DNA of 40,131 nucleotides from an uncultured bacterium (GTDB lineage Bacteria > Verrucomicrobiota > Kiritimatiellia > RFP12 > UBA1067), in the NCBI GenBank assembly GCA_902761035.1, contig CACWIW010000062.1, forward strand, positions 1 through 40,131, given 5' to 3'. Below, piece after piece: positions 23,321 to 31,252 of this stretch. The position numbers and the translations under genes are program-made. Each line of letters begins with the position of its first letter. Position 1 is the stretch's first letter. The notes under the pieces were generated by a model that saw only the letters and a list, made by a program, of their open reading frames with translations, had not been told where the DNA came from and made no database searches.

Positions 23321-23330
23321 GTCGTCACCT

Positions 23331-23365
23331 CCATTTTACACTTTACATTTTACACTTTACACTCA
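23331..23365. repeat. Heptamer array at the right border of the four-helix-bundle gene
   Basis: Tandem TTTACAC/TTTACAT units. Together with 22912-22945 it forms inverted repeats about 390 bp apart. The TGA that ends the 43-aa fragment upstream (23363-23365) lies at the array border. Confidence 0.85.
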
Positions 23366-23494
23366 AAAGACCTCCGTGTCCGCATACGGCGACACCGGCT
23401 GCGTCGGCACGAGGATCGTGCGGGCGAAGGCCTGCATCCCAACGGTAACAACCGTGAGAACGGAATAGCATGTGTATCTGATCTTTGCTGTCAT
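23363..23494 (-). pseudogene. N-terminal fragment (43 aa) of a secreted protein, cut by the heptamer array
   Basis: ATG at 23494. It starts with a signal peptide, MTAKIRYTCYSVLTVVTVGM ending QAFA, then RTILVPTQPVSPYADTEVF and a stop at the heptamer border. From general familiarity with RHS loci of this bacterial group, I believe a longer secreted protein beginning this way normally precedes the RHS gene, but this is recollection, not a database result. The abrupt stop inside repeat DNA fits truncation by insertion of the four-helix module. Confidence 0.5.
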
Positions 23495-23500
23495 GGCGCA

Positions 23501-24262
23501 CTACTTTGCAACATCGCATCGCAAGGTCGCCCCCACTGAAGTGACCTGGAAAACGTTTTTGCGATGGTATTGGAGATATTCTTCTTGCCGCTTCGTGGGT
23601 GGATTGCGAAGCCGCAACTTATTGGAAAGACCATAGAGTGAAATTGTGTCTTTTCCAAGTCGTGGTGAAATCATCATCGAACAGTCAGAGTCAAATGAAA
23701 TGAGACCGGCGTCAAACAGGGCGTCAAGATGAACCACGAGAGGAAAGCCATTCGCCGGATCAAGACGCTCAGCATCGCTGGAGTCCGCCCACGGCTTGGC
23801 ATGGGACGCCCTCAAAAGCGCTGGCCCTGTGATGCCTGTGACGGCGCAGGCGTTTCCCCACATCTCGGCTTGTGAAACCTTGTAGCGATGCTGCCCCAGA
23901 CGCGCTCTGACCGTCGCAATACGCACCGTCCGCTCCGGCAGCACGGCATTCGGATCCGGCGGAAGCGTCGCGGCGACATGGAAGAGCTCGCCCAGCAGCG
24001 CCAGATGGTTCGTGAGATCGTTCTTTGGATGCCTGATGACCAGCCCGTCTTCCGTCGCCAGTTTTGAGAACTTGGCTTTCAGCCCCTCCGTGTTCAGGAG
24101 AGAGGCGAAGAGAAGTTCCTCGCCGTCGTCCATGACGCCGACCTCATTCTCGTGCGACATCGACGAGAACACGACATCGCAACCATCCACCTCATGTGTT
24201 GAACACTCAAAGAGATTGCCGTAGGCGGCGGATTGAATGGAACTGAAGATATAGGCGTTCAT
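23501..24262 (-). CDS. HNH endonuclease (HNH_2 type)
   Basis: 253 residues. The ATG at 24262 overlaps the stop of the AlbA_2 ATPase gene by 4 nt. The C-terminal half holds the nuclease: AEMWGNACAVTGITGPALLR, ASHAKPWADSSDAERLDPAN, then GFPLVVHLDALFDAGLISF. The ASHxxPW, DPxNG and HLDxLFD elements are diagnostic of HNH_2 domains of restriction-like endonucleases. The N-terminal half (residues 1-110) has no recognised domain and may sense a signal or DNA. It is the last gene of the defence run and probably works with the AlbA_2 ATPase. Metal-dependent DNA cleavage is expected. Confidence 0.87.
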   Translation of the reverse strand: MNAYIFSSIQSAAYGNLFECSTHEVDGCDVVFSSMSHENEVGVMDDGEELLFASLLNTEGLKAKFSKLATEDGLVIRHPKNDLTNHLALLGELFHVAATLPPDPNAVLPERTVRIATVRARLGQHRYKVSQAEMWGNACAVTGITGPALLRASHAKPWADSSDAERLDPANGFPLVVHLDALFDAGLISFDSDCSMMISPRLGKDTISLYGLSNKLRLRNPPTKRQEEYLQYHRKNVFQVTSVGATLRCDVAK

Positions 24263-26241
24263 GAAGTCCCCTTCCTCTTGTCCAAAGCGACATACGCCTG
24301 TCTCGGATGATGAATCATCATGGGGTAGAGATAGTCCAGTTCCTTGCCGATTAGTGGCGCGACAAGGCGGTCAATCGTAACAAGACTCCTCTTTAGAATC
24401 TTGGACAACTCTATCCTTCCCATCGCTCTTACAGCACACAGTTCAACAATTAATGACTGCATAACCTTGCCTGGAACACGACGTTTGAGGGCTGCAATCC
24501 TTTTCTGAAGCACATCCGGTATGTCCCCTTGTTGAGGTGCCATCATTACATCTTGAACTGTACTCATTACGGCCCGAGGTGTCATCATTACGCCTTGAGC
24601 TGTACTCATTACGGGCTGAGGTGTGGTAGTTATTATTTGAGCTGATGTATTTCCTCTACTAACTGGTACAGTTTCTCCACAAGCTGGAGCAGACTCAACT
24701 TGCTCGGAGTTAGATGTTGTTTCCTTGATGCCCGCCAGCAGAATCTCCGACGGAACATAATAGGTGCCGCGAGTACGCCCCTTCTGGATCATCAACCCCT
24801 GATCCTTGATGCCAGCCAATTCCTTCGCAACCAGTTTTGGGTTACACCCCGTAAGCTGCCGATAGGCAACGGCGTCAATCGCGCCGACTTCGCGCAGAAA
24901 AACAAGTGCCGTCCGCTGGTTGTCGTTCAGCTCATACGTAGCAAATCGTTTGAGCCAATCAAGCGTTTCCTCCGAAAAGAAGTGGCACAAGAGCAGACGG
25001 ATCGTAAATGTCGCCGCCGCGCGGTCGGACTCCATTGTCGGACGCGACAAACCGGCCTCGACCATCTTGCGCCACATGCGGTCGATGCCGCTTCCCTTCG
25101 TCTCGGCAAGCTTCGTGTCGTGGCAGACGCGAGCAATTGTGTCGTTGCGCGTGACGCTGCCTTTCATGCCGAGCATGTCATCCGGCTTAAGCGAACAACC
25201 TGAATTGCAGATTTCAATCCGATTGTCGTAACGTATGATCTGCGTGAACTGGCCATGTCGATAGTCGCGGTGCATGAGCATGTTGACAAGGGCCTCACGC
25301 ATCACTTCAACGGGAAACCGTTCCGTCTCGGGCTGTATCGAATCGCGATGGAAGCGATGCCGCGTGGTGAGTTCACCGTAGATGATGCTCATCAGCTTAT
25401 CCACCATCAGGAAAATCGGCGCATACGTATCGACCGCGTCAAACTGGTCAGCCACCGCATGCCAGTCGTTTCCGAGAATGCGTATGTAATCTACCCGCGC
25501 CCTTGCGCATGCCCGCTTGATCGCCAGTTCGTTACCAAATAGCAGCATACCGGCCATGTTGAGTTCCTGCGGATTCTCCTTGTTGGTACAACCGAGCGCC
25601 GCCAGCAATTCGGGTGTCTCGTATTCCAGCTCGACGGCATCTGGATCGACCTTCTTCCGCATCTGACGATAACGCTTCACCGCACGTTCATCCACATCGG
25701 ATATGGACGAGTACTTCACCGGCGTTTCATCGTATTTGCTCTCCGGATCTTCGTAGAACCGCCAGAGGTCTTCCTCCGTCGATACAAGGTCTGCACTGCC
25801 GATTCGCCGATAGGCACCCTTCGGGAGCCCGTCTTTCTTGAAATAGACCGGCTTGTGCCCGAAAGGAAGCTCGTCGACAACAACCTTCAGAACAGTCTTG
25901 CCTTGTAGTTTCTCCACCTTTATGGTCGGATAAACAGGGGTATTGAACACGCTCTTGCACTGCGTGGCGAGATCAAGCTGAGCTTTGTCGGGATCATCTA
26001 CGCCATCAACGACATACCGTGGCCCATCTGCGTTCTTTGATTCTGCAACCCCAATCAATATCACGCCCCCGCCCAATCCCGGCTCGTTGGAGAAAGAACA
26101 GACCGTTTCGAGAATTGAGCGTGAAGTGTCGTCCCGAAGCGATTTCGCCTCAAGCCAATCAAGCTCGTCAACATCATTCAACAGATCAAGCAATTCTCGC
26201 GAACGCTTGACGTAGATGTTCTTTTTCTCGTTTGAAACCAT
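24259..26241 (-). CDS. AlbA_2/Schlafen-type ATP-binding protein with heptapeptide linker
   Basis: I choose the ATG at 26241 (GGAG 7 nt upstream). An in-frame GTG at 26262 lies only 4 nt from the -10 box. The N-terminal AlbA_2 domain (about 15-130: DELDWLEAKSLRDDTSR, GLGGGVILIGVAES, GLPKGAYRRIGSAD) resembles the nucleic-acid-binding Schlafen fold. A GHKL-like ATPase region follows (REALVNMLMHRDYRHGQF, RIEICNSGCSLKPDDMLG, ETKGSGIDRMWRKM) and winged-helix segments around 430-480. Then comes a linker of five 7-residue units (TAQGVMM, TPRAVMS, TVQDVMM type; about 530-570) and a last helix-turn-helix region. Such proteins are frequent in defence islands. It is coupled to the HNH gene downstream. 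Confidence 0.85.
   Translation of the reverse strand: MVSNEKKNIYVKRSRELLDLLNDVDELDWLEAKSLRDDTSRSILETVCSFSNEPGLGGGVILIGVAESKNADGPRYVVDGVDDPDKAQLDLATQCKSVFNTPVYPTIKVEKLQGKTVLKVVVDELPFGHKPVYFKKDGLPKGAYRRIGSADLVSTEEDLWRFYEDPESKYDETPVKYSSISDVDERAVKRYRQMRKKVDPDAVELEYETPELLAALGCTNKENPQELNMAGMLLFGNELAIKRACARARVDYIRILGNDWHAVADQFDAVDTYAPIFLMVDKLMSIIYGELTTRHRFHRDSIQPETERFPVEVMREALVNMLMHRDYRHGQFTQIIRYDNRIEICNSGCSLKPDDMLGMKGSVTRNDTIARVCHDTKLAETKGSGIDRMWRKMVEAGLSRPTMESDRAAATFTIRLLLCHFFSEETLDWLKRFATYELNDNQRTALVFLREVGAIDAVAYRQLTGCNPKLVAKELAGIKDQGLMIQKGRTRGTYYVPSEILLAGIKETTSNSEQVESAPACGETVPVSRGNTSAQIITTTPQPVMSTAQGVMMTPRAVMSTVQDVMMAPQQGDIPDVLQKRIAALKRRVPGKVMQSLIVELCAVRAMGRIELSKILKRSLVTIDRLVAPLIGKELDYLYPMMIHHPRQAYVALDKRKGTS
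24539..24643. repeat. 21-nt tandem repeat (five units) in the AlbA_2 ATPase gene
   Basis: Five imperfect 21-nt units (24539, 24560, 24581, 24602, 24623). The second and fourth and the first and third are most alike, giving a 42-nt super-period. They encode the 7-residue linker units. In-frame copy-number change would alter linker length without breaking the gene. Confidence 0.8.
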
Positions 26242-26266
26242 CTCTGTTCTCCGATTATTCACATAG

Positions 26267-26275
26267 ATTATACCA
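26267..26275 (-). promoter_or_regulatory. Extended -10 promoter (TGGTATAAT) of the AlbA_2-HNH pair
   Basis: TGGTATAAT on the minus strand. Its bases include the stop codon of the orphan AlbA_2-type peptide (26268-26270). Transcription would begin about 20 nt before the ATG at 26241. Confidence 0.55.
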
Positions 26276-26378
26276 CATTTGCCTGAACCATTCCCGAGCG
26301 CTGACCGGTAGTCTCTTTCACCTCCACCGTCTCGCCTTCGTCGTCGGCGTTCAGTTTCTTGAGTTCTTCAAGTGTCAT
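26268..26378 (-). CDS. Orphan AlbA_2 N-terminal peptide (36 aa)
   Basis: ATG at 26378 with a strong SD (GGAGG, 6 nt). It starts MTLEELKKLNADDEGETVEV and continues KETTGQRSG, then drifts to MVQANVV and stops within a promoter. ELKKL...E-x-V-E-x-KETTGQR is the standard beginning of AlbA_2-type ATP-binding proteins. Only this part remains, followed by a different, complete AlbA_2 ATPase gene. Near-identical starts occur at 27204 and, more diverged, 31222. Confidence 0.6.
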   Translation of the reverse strand: MTLEELKKLNADDEGETVEVKETTGQRSGMVQANVV

Positions 26379-26396
26379 ACCGTACCTCCGCCGATC

Positions 26397-27011
26397 CTAC
26401 GAGTTTTGACGCCCGTTTTCTCGCAGCAAACCTTCATTATGCGAAAAAGCCACACACTGATTGTCCTTTTCCGGCAAAAGGCCACACACCGTGTGGCTTT
26501 TTGCTTCAAGGGCATAGACATCGATTGAAAACAGCTTCGGCAAGGACTGCCCTTGACCGAATCGAGCCATAAGATACCCAGCTATTTCTTGGGACAACTC
26601 AGGGTATATCAAATAGAAACTCCGATAGTCTTTCAGACTGCTTACCGAAAAATCCGATTCCGAGAGTCTCTTCGCCAGCCTCTTCAAAAGCCCATCGCCG
26701 TACTCCGCACGCGCCTTGCCACCCTGCTCGTATTCAACGATGTAGTAGCCCGTCAACCATGCCCTCGCCGTCACGCTACGATTGACGACTCCGCGCGCAT
26801 CTTGTCTGAGGGCATGCGTTGCCGACTGAATTTTCCCTACTAGGACCTCAAAGTCCTCATTCACACCTTTTGGGATGGGCATGCGTTTGCTTCCACCGCC
26901 GTCCTGCGCATCGACCGAGATTGCGGTCTTTCTTTCCTTCTTCGCAAGCACTACCGTCTTTGGCTTCGTCGTGAGCGTCGGGGCAACGTCATTGTTTCCT
27001 GTATTCTTCAT
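26397..27011 (-). CDS. DUF1016 (YhcG-like) N-terminal domain protein without nuclease domain
   Basis: I choose the ATG at 27011 (AGAGGGA upstream); the GTG at 27032 lies in a TTAGTGG-type repeat. After a low-complexity basic N-terminus comes the DUF1016 N-terminal helical domain: ARAWLTGYYIVEYEQGGKAR, AEYGDGLLKRLAKRLSESDF, SVSSLKDYRSFYLIYPEL. The family's C-terminal PDDEXK nuclease domain, present in the intact homolog 33959-35065, is missing: after about residue 170 the chain ends QCVAFSHNEGLLRENGRQNS. It is about half the usual length. It could be a stand-alone DNA- or partner-binding subunit or a truncated gene. Confidence 0.7.
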   Translation of the reverse strand: MKNTGNNDVAPTLTTKPKTVVLAKKERKTAISVDAQDGGGSKRMPIPKGVNEDFEVLVGKIQSATHALRQDARGVVNRSVTARAWLTGYYIVEYEQGGKARAEYGDGLLKRLAKRLSESDFSVSSLKDYRSFYLIYPELSQEIAGYLMARFGQGQSLPKLFSIDVYALEAKSHTVCGLLPEKDNQCVAFSHNEGLLRENGRQNS

Positions 27012-27024
27012 CCTTTTTCCCTCT

Positions 27025-27204
27025 CTATCCACTAACCACTAATCTCTGCTTGCCCTTGGCAAATGCAAAACCAAGCGTCTGCAAACCACTGTAGTTTGCA
27101 GAGATACTGCAATGGGCAATGCGCAGGTTGCGCGGATTGGAATCGCAAACCGGCGTCTCGCCCTCATCGTTGGCTATCAGGTTCTTGAGTTCTTCAAGTG
27201 TCAT
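27025..27204 (-). CDS. Chimeric small ORF: orphan AlbA_2 start joined to another fragment (59 aa)
   Basis: ATG at 27204 with GGAGG 6 nt upstream; this start is nearly identical to the one at 26378. It begins MTLEELKNLIANDEGETPVC, then switches to DSNPRNLRIAHCSISANYSG and LQTLGFAFAKGKQRLVVSG. The second half resembles no AlbA_2 protein and ends in TTAGTGG-type 7-nt repeats. The start overlaps the stop of the ORF upstream (ATGA). It looks like a gene start joined to the tail of something else. Confidence 0.45.
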   Translation of the reverse strand: MTLEELKNLIANDEGETPVCDSNPRNLRIAHCSISANYSGLQTLGFAFAKGKQRLVVSG

Positions 27205-27380
27205 ACAGCACCTCCGCAAGACATTTTACCACAAGACGCACCATCGCAGGCATTAAAACAACCGATCATCCAGCCATTGTCATTATTGTACCTGACCTTA
27301 TGCAACTCATCATCCTTCATTCGCGACAACGATTGCCCGCTATCGCCATAAGCAGATATATTCGTTGGAGTTATTGTCAT
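27201..27380 (-). CDS. Small ORF between mcrC and the chimeric ORF (59 aa)
   Basis: Its ATG overlaps the mcrC stop and its TGA overlaps the next ATG, both as ATGA. The product starts MTITPTNISAYGDSGQSLSR and includes KDDELHKVRYNNDNGWMIGC. Double overlap and reasonable composition favour a real gene, but its last third runs through a possible promoter (TGGTAAAAT at 27223-27231). No family recognised. Confidence 0.4.
   Translation of the reverse strand: MTITPTNISAYGDSGQSLSRMKDDELHKVRYNNDNGWMIGCFNACDGASCGKMSCGGAV
27223..27231 (-). promoter_or_regulatory. Possible extended -10 (TGGTAAAAT)
   Basis: TGGTAAAAT on the minus strand, about 20 nt before the ATG at 27204. The arrangement differs from the copy at 26378, whose fragment has the promoter after it rather than before. 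Confidence 0.35.
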
Positions 27381-28822
27381 GCCTTGGCCTCCTTTTTACT
27401 CCAACTCTTACCGAACAAAGCACCTTGATCGTCAGAGAGATTGAGGCCGGCGAGTCGTTCAAGATCGGCACATGTCTGTGAATCGTATGAATCGGCCTCG
27501 CCCGACACGTAGAAATTCCCTGCGCCACGGCGAAGTCCATCAGTAACCCCTACACTTAGAACTGGCAACGGGAAACCCATGCGATAAAACCCAACAAGCT
27601 CTCCTATCGGCGCAACTTCCAACTGTACCTGATCAATCGGCGAATGCGACCCGTCGAATTTGACATCAACACCCCGTACCTCTGGATAGATGATGACACA
27701 TGGCACGATTGCCGAATTCTGCTCTTCAGCTTCTTGTATTCCGAGTAACTTTAAGACCTTGCGATCCCGCGCATAACCCGCAAGCTGTCGAATGTCCTCC
27801 ATATCAAACTTTCCTGCGCCGTATCCGAGTTTATACTTGGTATCCAGTATCAACGGACGCTCCTCGTCAGCATACAGGAAATCTGGCTTGCCCGTTGTCA
27901 CATTCGCCTGATAGATGATCTTCGGCCCATACGCCTTTCGCAACGCGCCCAGGACATAGTGCTCATAGAGCAAGGACATGTCAATCCAAAACGCCGGGAT
28001 CACATGCTCTTCCGCAGAGGCTCGGTCAATACTGTTGTCATAACGCCGAAGAATCATCTTCGCCAGCTTTACGGCCTCCTCATATTCCCGGTAAAGCTTA
28101 TTCCGCTTGTGGCGACGCACCTCCCAAAGCTCAACCCGATCATCGACCTCTGCAAACGCGGCAAGACAGCCGTTGAGCCGCCCCTGCAGCATGACCGCGC
28201 TTCGCTGTCCCTGATCCAGCATCCTGTCGACAATCCGCTCCGCAAACAGTAACGCCCGTTTGATCAGCCGGTTCTCGCATGTGTTCACCGAAAGCTCGGA
28301 GTATCTGCAAAATACGCGATCCGCCCGTCCAATGATGATATTCCGCCGGAAGTTCTGCAAGAAGCCGATCCGCCCGCGAACGCGCGACAAGTCGCCCTCC
28401 TGTTGCACATAGTCACGCTTCAGCCCACGATTGACGATACGCCTGACTATTCCCACAAAATGGACAACCAGCAATGGTGTCAGGATGCTCTGCAGTGTCG
28501 CATCCCTGATCGGCGGCATGGCGAAATCAATATCGTAAATCTTTCCCAAGCCATCGGCGCAACCTTCTTCAGTGTCGAAGCACCGCATCAACATGGCCGG
28601 CCAATCAATCTCTTCCATCCCGACCTTTGGCGCGACCACCAAAGCTCGTTCGTCATCCACCCATTCCGCACCGATCCGATAATAGGCCGAATACTCCCCA
28701 CGCCGCCCTTCGGACGAGACCATCCACTTAAACAAGTTTTTGTTCCCGAATGCTTCCGTCCAACAGTCGGGACGGAAGCACTCCGGCAATCGGTCGTGCT
28801 CTTGTATCCGGTGGACTTCCAT
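27377..28822 (-). CDS. mcrC: McrC, nuclease subunit of a McrBC-type 5-methylcytosine restriction system
   Basis: The ATG at 28822 begins 1 nt after the mcrB stop (MEVHRIQEHDRLPECFRPDC). McrC joins McrB to cut DNA with modified cytosines. The family's N-terminal part is visible (DDERALVVAPKVGMEEID, SILTPLLVVHFVGIVRRIV, RVRGRIGFLQNFRRNI, CRYSELSVNTCENRLIKRAL). The PD-(D/E)xK nuclease centre is in GKPDFLYADEERPLILDTKY: Asp, then Asp-x-Lys at the end of a hydrophobic strand. 481 residues, a usual length for long McrC forms. It is transcribed with mcrB. Confidence 0.88.
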   Translation of the reverse strand: MEVHRIQEHDRLPECFRPDCWTEAFGNKNLFKWMVSSEGRRGEYSAYYRIGAEWVDDERALVVAPKVGMEEIDWPAMLMRCFDTEEGCADGLGKIYDIDFAMPPIRDATLQSILTPLLVVHFVGIVRRIVNRGLKRDYVQQEGDLSRVRGRIGFLQNFRRNIIIGRADRVFCRYSELSVNTCENRLIKRALLFAERIVDRMLDQGQRSAVMLQGRLNGCLAAFAEVDDRVELWEVRRHKRNKLYREYEEAVKLAKMILRRYDNSIDRASAEEHVIPAFWIDMSLLYEHYVLGALRKAYGPKIIYQANVTTGKPDFLYADEERPLILDTKYKLGYGAGKFDMEDIRQLAGYARDRKVLKLLGIQEAEEQNSAIVPCVIIYPEVRGVDVKFDGSHSPIDQVQLEVAPIGELVGFYRMGFPLPVLSVGVTDGLRRGAGNFYVSGEADSYDSQTCADLERLAGLNLSDDQGALFGKSWSKKEAKA

Positions 28823-28823
28823 A

Positions 28824-30494
28824 TTACTCGGCCGTCTCTGCAGGAGTCGGCGGGACGGACAGCTCACGCCACGCCGCGCCACATCTCTCCAGTTCGTCCG
28901 ACGCGACCGCCAGCAAACCATCCTTCGCATATTCGCGAATGAGCGGCAGCACTTCGTACTCGATCTTCAGCTTAAGGCCATCCTCATCCGGTGCCATGAA
29001 ATAGCTGTGTCCGATCATCAGGTCCTCAATGTCCAAATCGCCGACATTGTGTTCCTTTATAAACTTCAGGACATCATCAAACACCGTGACGGCCTTCTCG
29101 CCCAGCGCCGAATCCGCATACGACCTCCGCACCACCTCGCGGTCAGACCTCAGCGTCACGAACGCAAAGCGGCGACGCACCGCATAATCGAGTGTCCCTG
29201 CGCTTCGATCCGTCGTATTCATCGTCCCGATGATATAAACCTCACCCGGGACGGAGAACTCCTCCTTGGAATATGGCAGCGTCACCGTCAGGGGGTGAAC
29301 CGCATTGCTCCGCTTGTCGGCCTCCAGCAGAGAAATCAGCTCGCCGAAAATCCGAGCGACATTCCCACGGTTGATCTCGTCGATGATCAGCACGACCGGG
29401 CGAGCTCGTCCCTGCAGTTCATCACGATACTCCGCCTTCACCGCATTGATAAACGCCTGTGCATAGTGGCGCCAGTTGTTTTCCTCTCCATCGCCCAATG
29501 CCTGCAGTTTCACCTTCTCGATGTTGAGCGGAGACGGCGTCTCACCCTCTGCCAATGCCGCCGTGGAAAGCACACTGCGCGTGCTGATGGTTGCATTCCC
29601 CTCGTTCCACCACACATAGAGACTCGAGCGTCCAGACAAAGTCGGGATCACCTTCTTGTGCTCATAACCTTTGATGGATTGCAGATACCTGTCGATACAT
29701 CCGACAATATCGCCACCCTCCGGAACGGACTTGCAGACATTCTTAAATATCCCGTCCTCAACGGAATACCCAACCTGCCCGTCCTCCACCTGCGGCTTGA
29801 TTCCCTCCACAAAATCCTCGTAATCCATCGACTGGTGGAACGTCGTGAAGAAAATGCGCTTTTGTCCGCGCAACTCTTCATACTTCCGCATCACCGCCGC
29901 ATGGTCATTGAAATCGACATCCGTGACACCAAGAACGGACAGGGCAAGCGCCGCCGTCGCGTAAGTCTTGCCGGCTCCCGGCGCCCCCTGCAGAATGAGA
30001 TTCTTCTTGCTCTTCAGCAGCTTCGTGGCCTGTGTAATCATAGTTTTCCCTTTCGCCTTCGAAATAACAGCTTTAACCTTGTCAATGACCGCCTTGTCAG
30101 CAGATGAACGCCATGGCTTCAACACATAACAAGCCACCGGTTGCGATGATGCACCGTAGGCGCAATCATCCGTAAACGGAATATCCTCGCCTTCCAGACT
30201 GGTGAAGAATGAAAGATGGCGAACTTGGCTAATCTCATTTTCATTCTGTAACTCCATTGGGATGTCCCGACGAGATGCGTCAACATAACCAGCAAAGTAG
30301 CATTCTTTGTTACTATTACTCCCTCGTGCGATGATCACAAGATCGCCATCTTTCATTGCCGCAAACAGGCCTCCTATCGGCGAATCCGCCGACCAGCCCA
30401 TCAAAGCAACATGATGTTTTTCCTCCAAGCGGAGAAATCTCCTCCACTCTGCACTCGCATTTACATTAGGGCTTACAACATATGCATCCATCAT
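28824..30494 (-). CDS. mcrB: McrB, AAA+ GTPase subunit of a McrBC-type system
   Basis: I start at the ATG at 30494, which has GGAGG 4 nt upstream; the next codon is also ATG. The N-terminal about 140 residues (MGWSADSPIGGLFAAMKDGD, LVIIARGSNSNKECYFAGYV) resemble an EVE/PUA-like modified-base reader. Then comes the AAA+ motor: Walker A LILQGAPGAGKTYATA, KRIFFTTFHQSMDYEDFVEG, Walker B VVLIIDEINRGNVARIFGEL, and the McrB-type GTMNTTDRS sensor. 556 residues. McrB senses modified DNA, hydrolyses GTP and drives McrC. Co-transcribed with mcrC. Confidence 0.92.
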   Translation of the reverse strand: MMDAYVVSPNVNASAEWRRFLRLEEKHHVALMGWSADSPIGGLFAAMKDGDLVIIARGSNSNKECYFAGYVDASRRDIPMELQNENEISQVRHLSFFTSLEGEDIPFTDDCAYGASSQPVACYVLKPWRSSADKAVIDKVKAVISKAKGKTMITQATKLLKSKKNLILQGAPGAGKTYATAALALSVLGVTDVDFNDHAAVMRKYEELRGQKRIFFTTFHQSMDYEDFVEGIKPQVEDGQVGYSVEDGIFKNVCKSVPEGGDIVGCIDRYLQSIKGYEHKKVIPTLSGRSSLYVWWNEGNATISTRSVLSTAALAEGETPSPLNIEKVKLQALGDGEENNWRHYAQAFINAVKAEYRDELQGRARPVVLIIDEINRGNVARIFGELISLLEADKRSNAVHPLTVTLPYSKEEFSVPGEVYIIGTMNTTDRSAGTLDYAVRRRFAFVTLRSDREVVRRSYADSALGEKAVTVFDDVLKFIKEHNVGDLDIEDLMIGHSYFMAPDEDGLKLKIEYEVLPLIREYAKDGLLAVASDELERCGAAWRELSVPPTPAETAE

Positions 30495-30522
30495 AACTCC
30501 TCCATTTACACTGTTATCACAT

Positions 30523-30993
30523 TCAAATGTCAAGCTTATCTGCCACCAAATTAAGGTTTTCGTTGATTCGCCTAGAGGCAAACTCCTTGTGCGTAGCTAT
30601 CCGAGCAAACGCGCGAACAGGATGCGACATTTCTCTGACTGAACAATCCCTACTCGACAAAAAGACCGAACATGTCTCGCCCGGCTCAAGCTTGCGATGT
30701 CCCCGACTACCGTCTTCAAAGATTGCCGAAATCGGAACAAAGTCTTTCTTTCGATTAACCCGCACACCAAATTGAGTAACAACGACTGCTACCTCACCCA
30801 CATTCACAACCTCAATTGAGCGGGTTTCGCACAACGACCCCGGATACCCTTTGAACCCTCGACGAAAATACACTTTCAAATGTGGACGATGCCGCACTAA
30901 GTCCGTGATAAAATTAACAAGCGACAAAACTGCGCCAAACACGGCAATGCCAAATGTCACCCATTCCATTATTATTCGCGCTGTTTCACTCAT
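30523..30993 (-). CDS. Membrane-anchored protein of unknown function (156 aa)
   Basis: ATG at 30993 (MSETARIIMEWVTFG); an in-frame GTG at 30999 is an alternative. One transmembrane segment near the N-terminus (VTFGIAVFGAVLSLVNFI), then a soluble beta-rich domain (HLKVYFRRGFKGYPGSLCET, IEVVNVGEVAVVVTQFGVRV, GHRKLEPGETCSVFLSS). The pattern suits a small sandwich fold in the cytoplasm below the membrane. It sits between the AlbA_2 remnant and mcrB, 28 nt before mcrB. Single-pass proteins with such domains occur in defence islands, but no function can be named. Confidence 0.6.
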   Translation of the reverse strand: MSETARIIMEWVTFGIAVFGAVLSLVNFITDLVRHRPHLKVYFRRGFKGYPGSLCETRSIEVVNVGEVAVVVTQFGVRVNRKKDFVPISAIFEDGSRGHRKLEPGETCSVFLSSRDCSVREMSHPVRAFARIATHKEFASRRINENLNLVADKLDI

Positions 30994-31009
30994 GACCACA
31001 CAATGTTCA

Positions 31010-31222
31010 TTATTGTAGATGCTGAATCGCCGACATCGCGGCGCTCTTCAACTGCCCGCCATCGTGCCCTTGCGAGACACGCCAAATACAAGCGCCATCG
31101 GCACCATTCAGGAGCGCGCACAGAGTCCAGCAGACTTCACCGCTCCGGCCTGTAGTTTCCTTGAACCCCAGACAATCACTTTCGCCGTCCACAATCAGCT
31201 CCTTCAATTCGTCCTTTGTCAT
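31010..31222 (-). pseudogene. Frameshifted AlbA_2 N-terminal remnant
   Basis: ATG at 31222. It starts MTKDELKELIVDGESDCLGF and continues KETTGRSGEVCWTLCALLNG, a clear AlbA_2 beginning. After that the family reading continues in another frame as ALVFGVSRKGTMAG and then a stop, so a frameshift occurs around 31085. The rest of the protein (normally 400 or more residues) is absent. It lies between the HEAT-like membrane gene and the next membrane gene. Confidence 0.7.
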
Positions 31223-31252
31223 AAATCATTTCTCTATGCAAATGCCTACCAC

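Noticed and set aside
30001..30060. Frameshift or end in mcrB around the internal repeats of lysine
   Set aside because: The frame is continuous and all AAA+ motifs are in order.
28740..30107. Plus-strand open frame (455 codons) opposite mcrB
   Set aside because: Shadow of McrB; Walker A and B motifs are on the minus strand.
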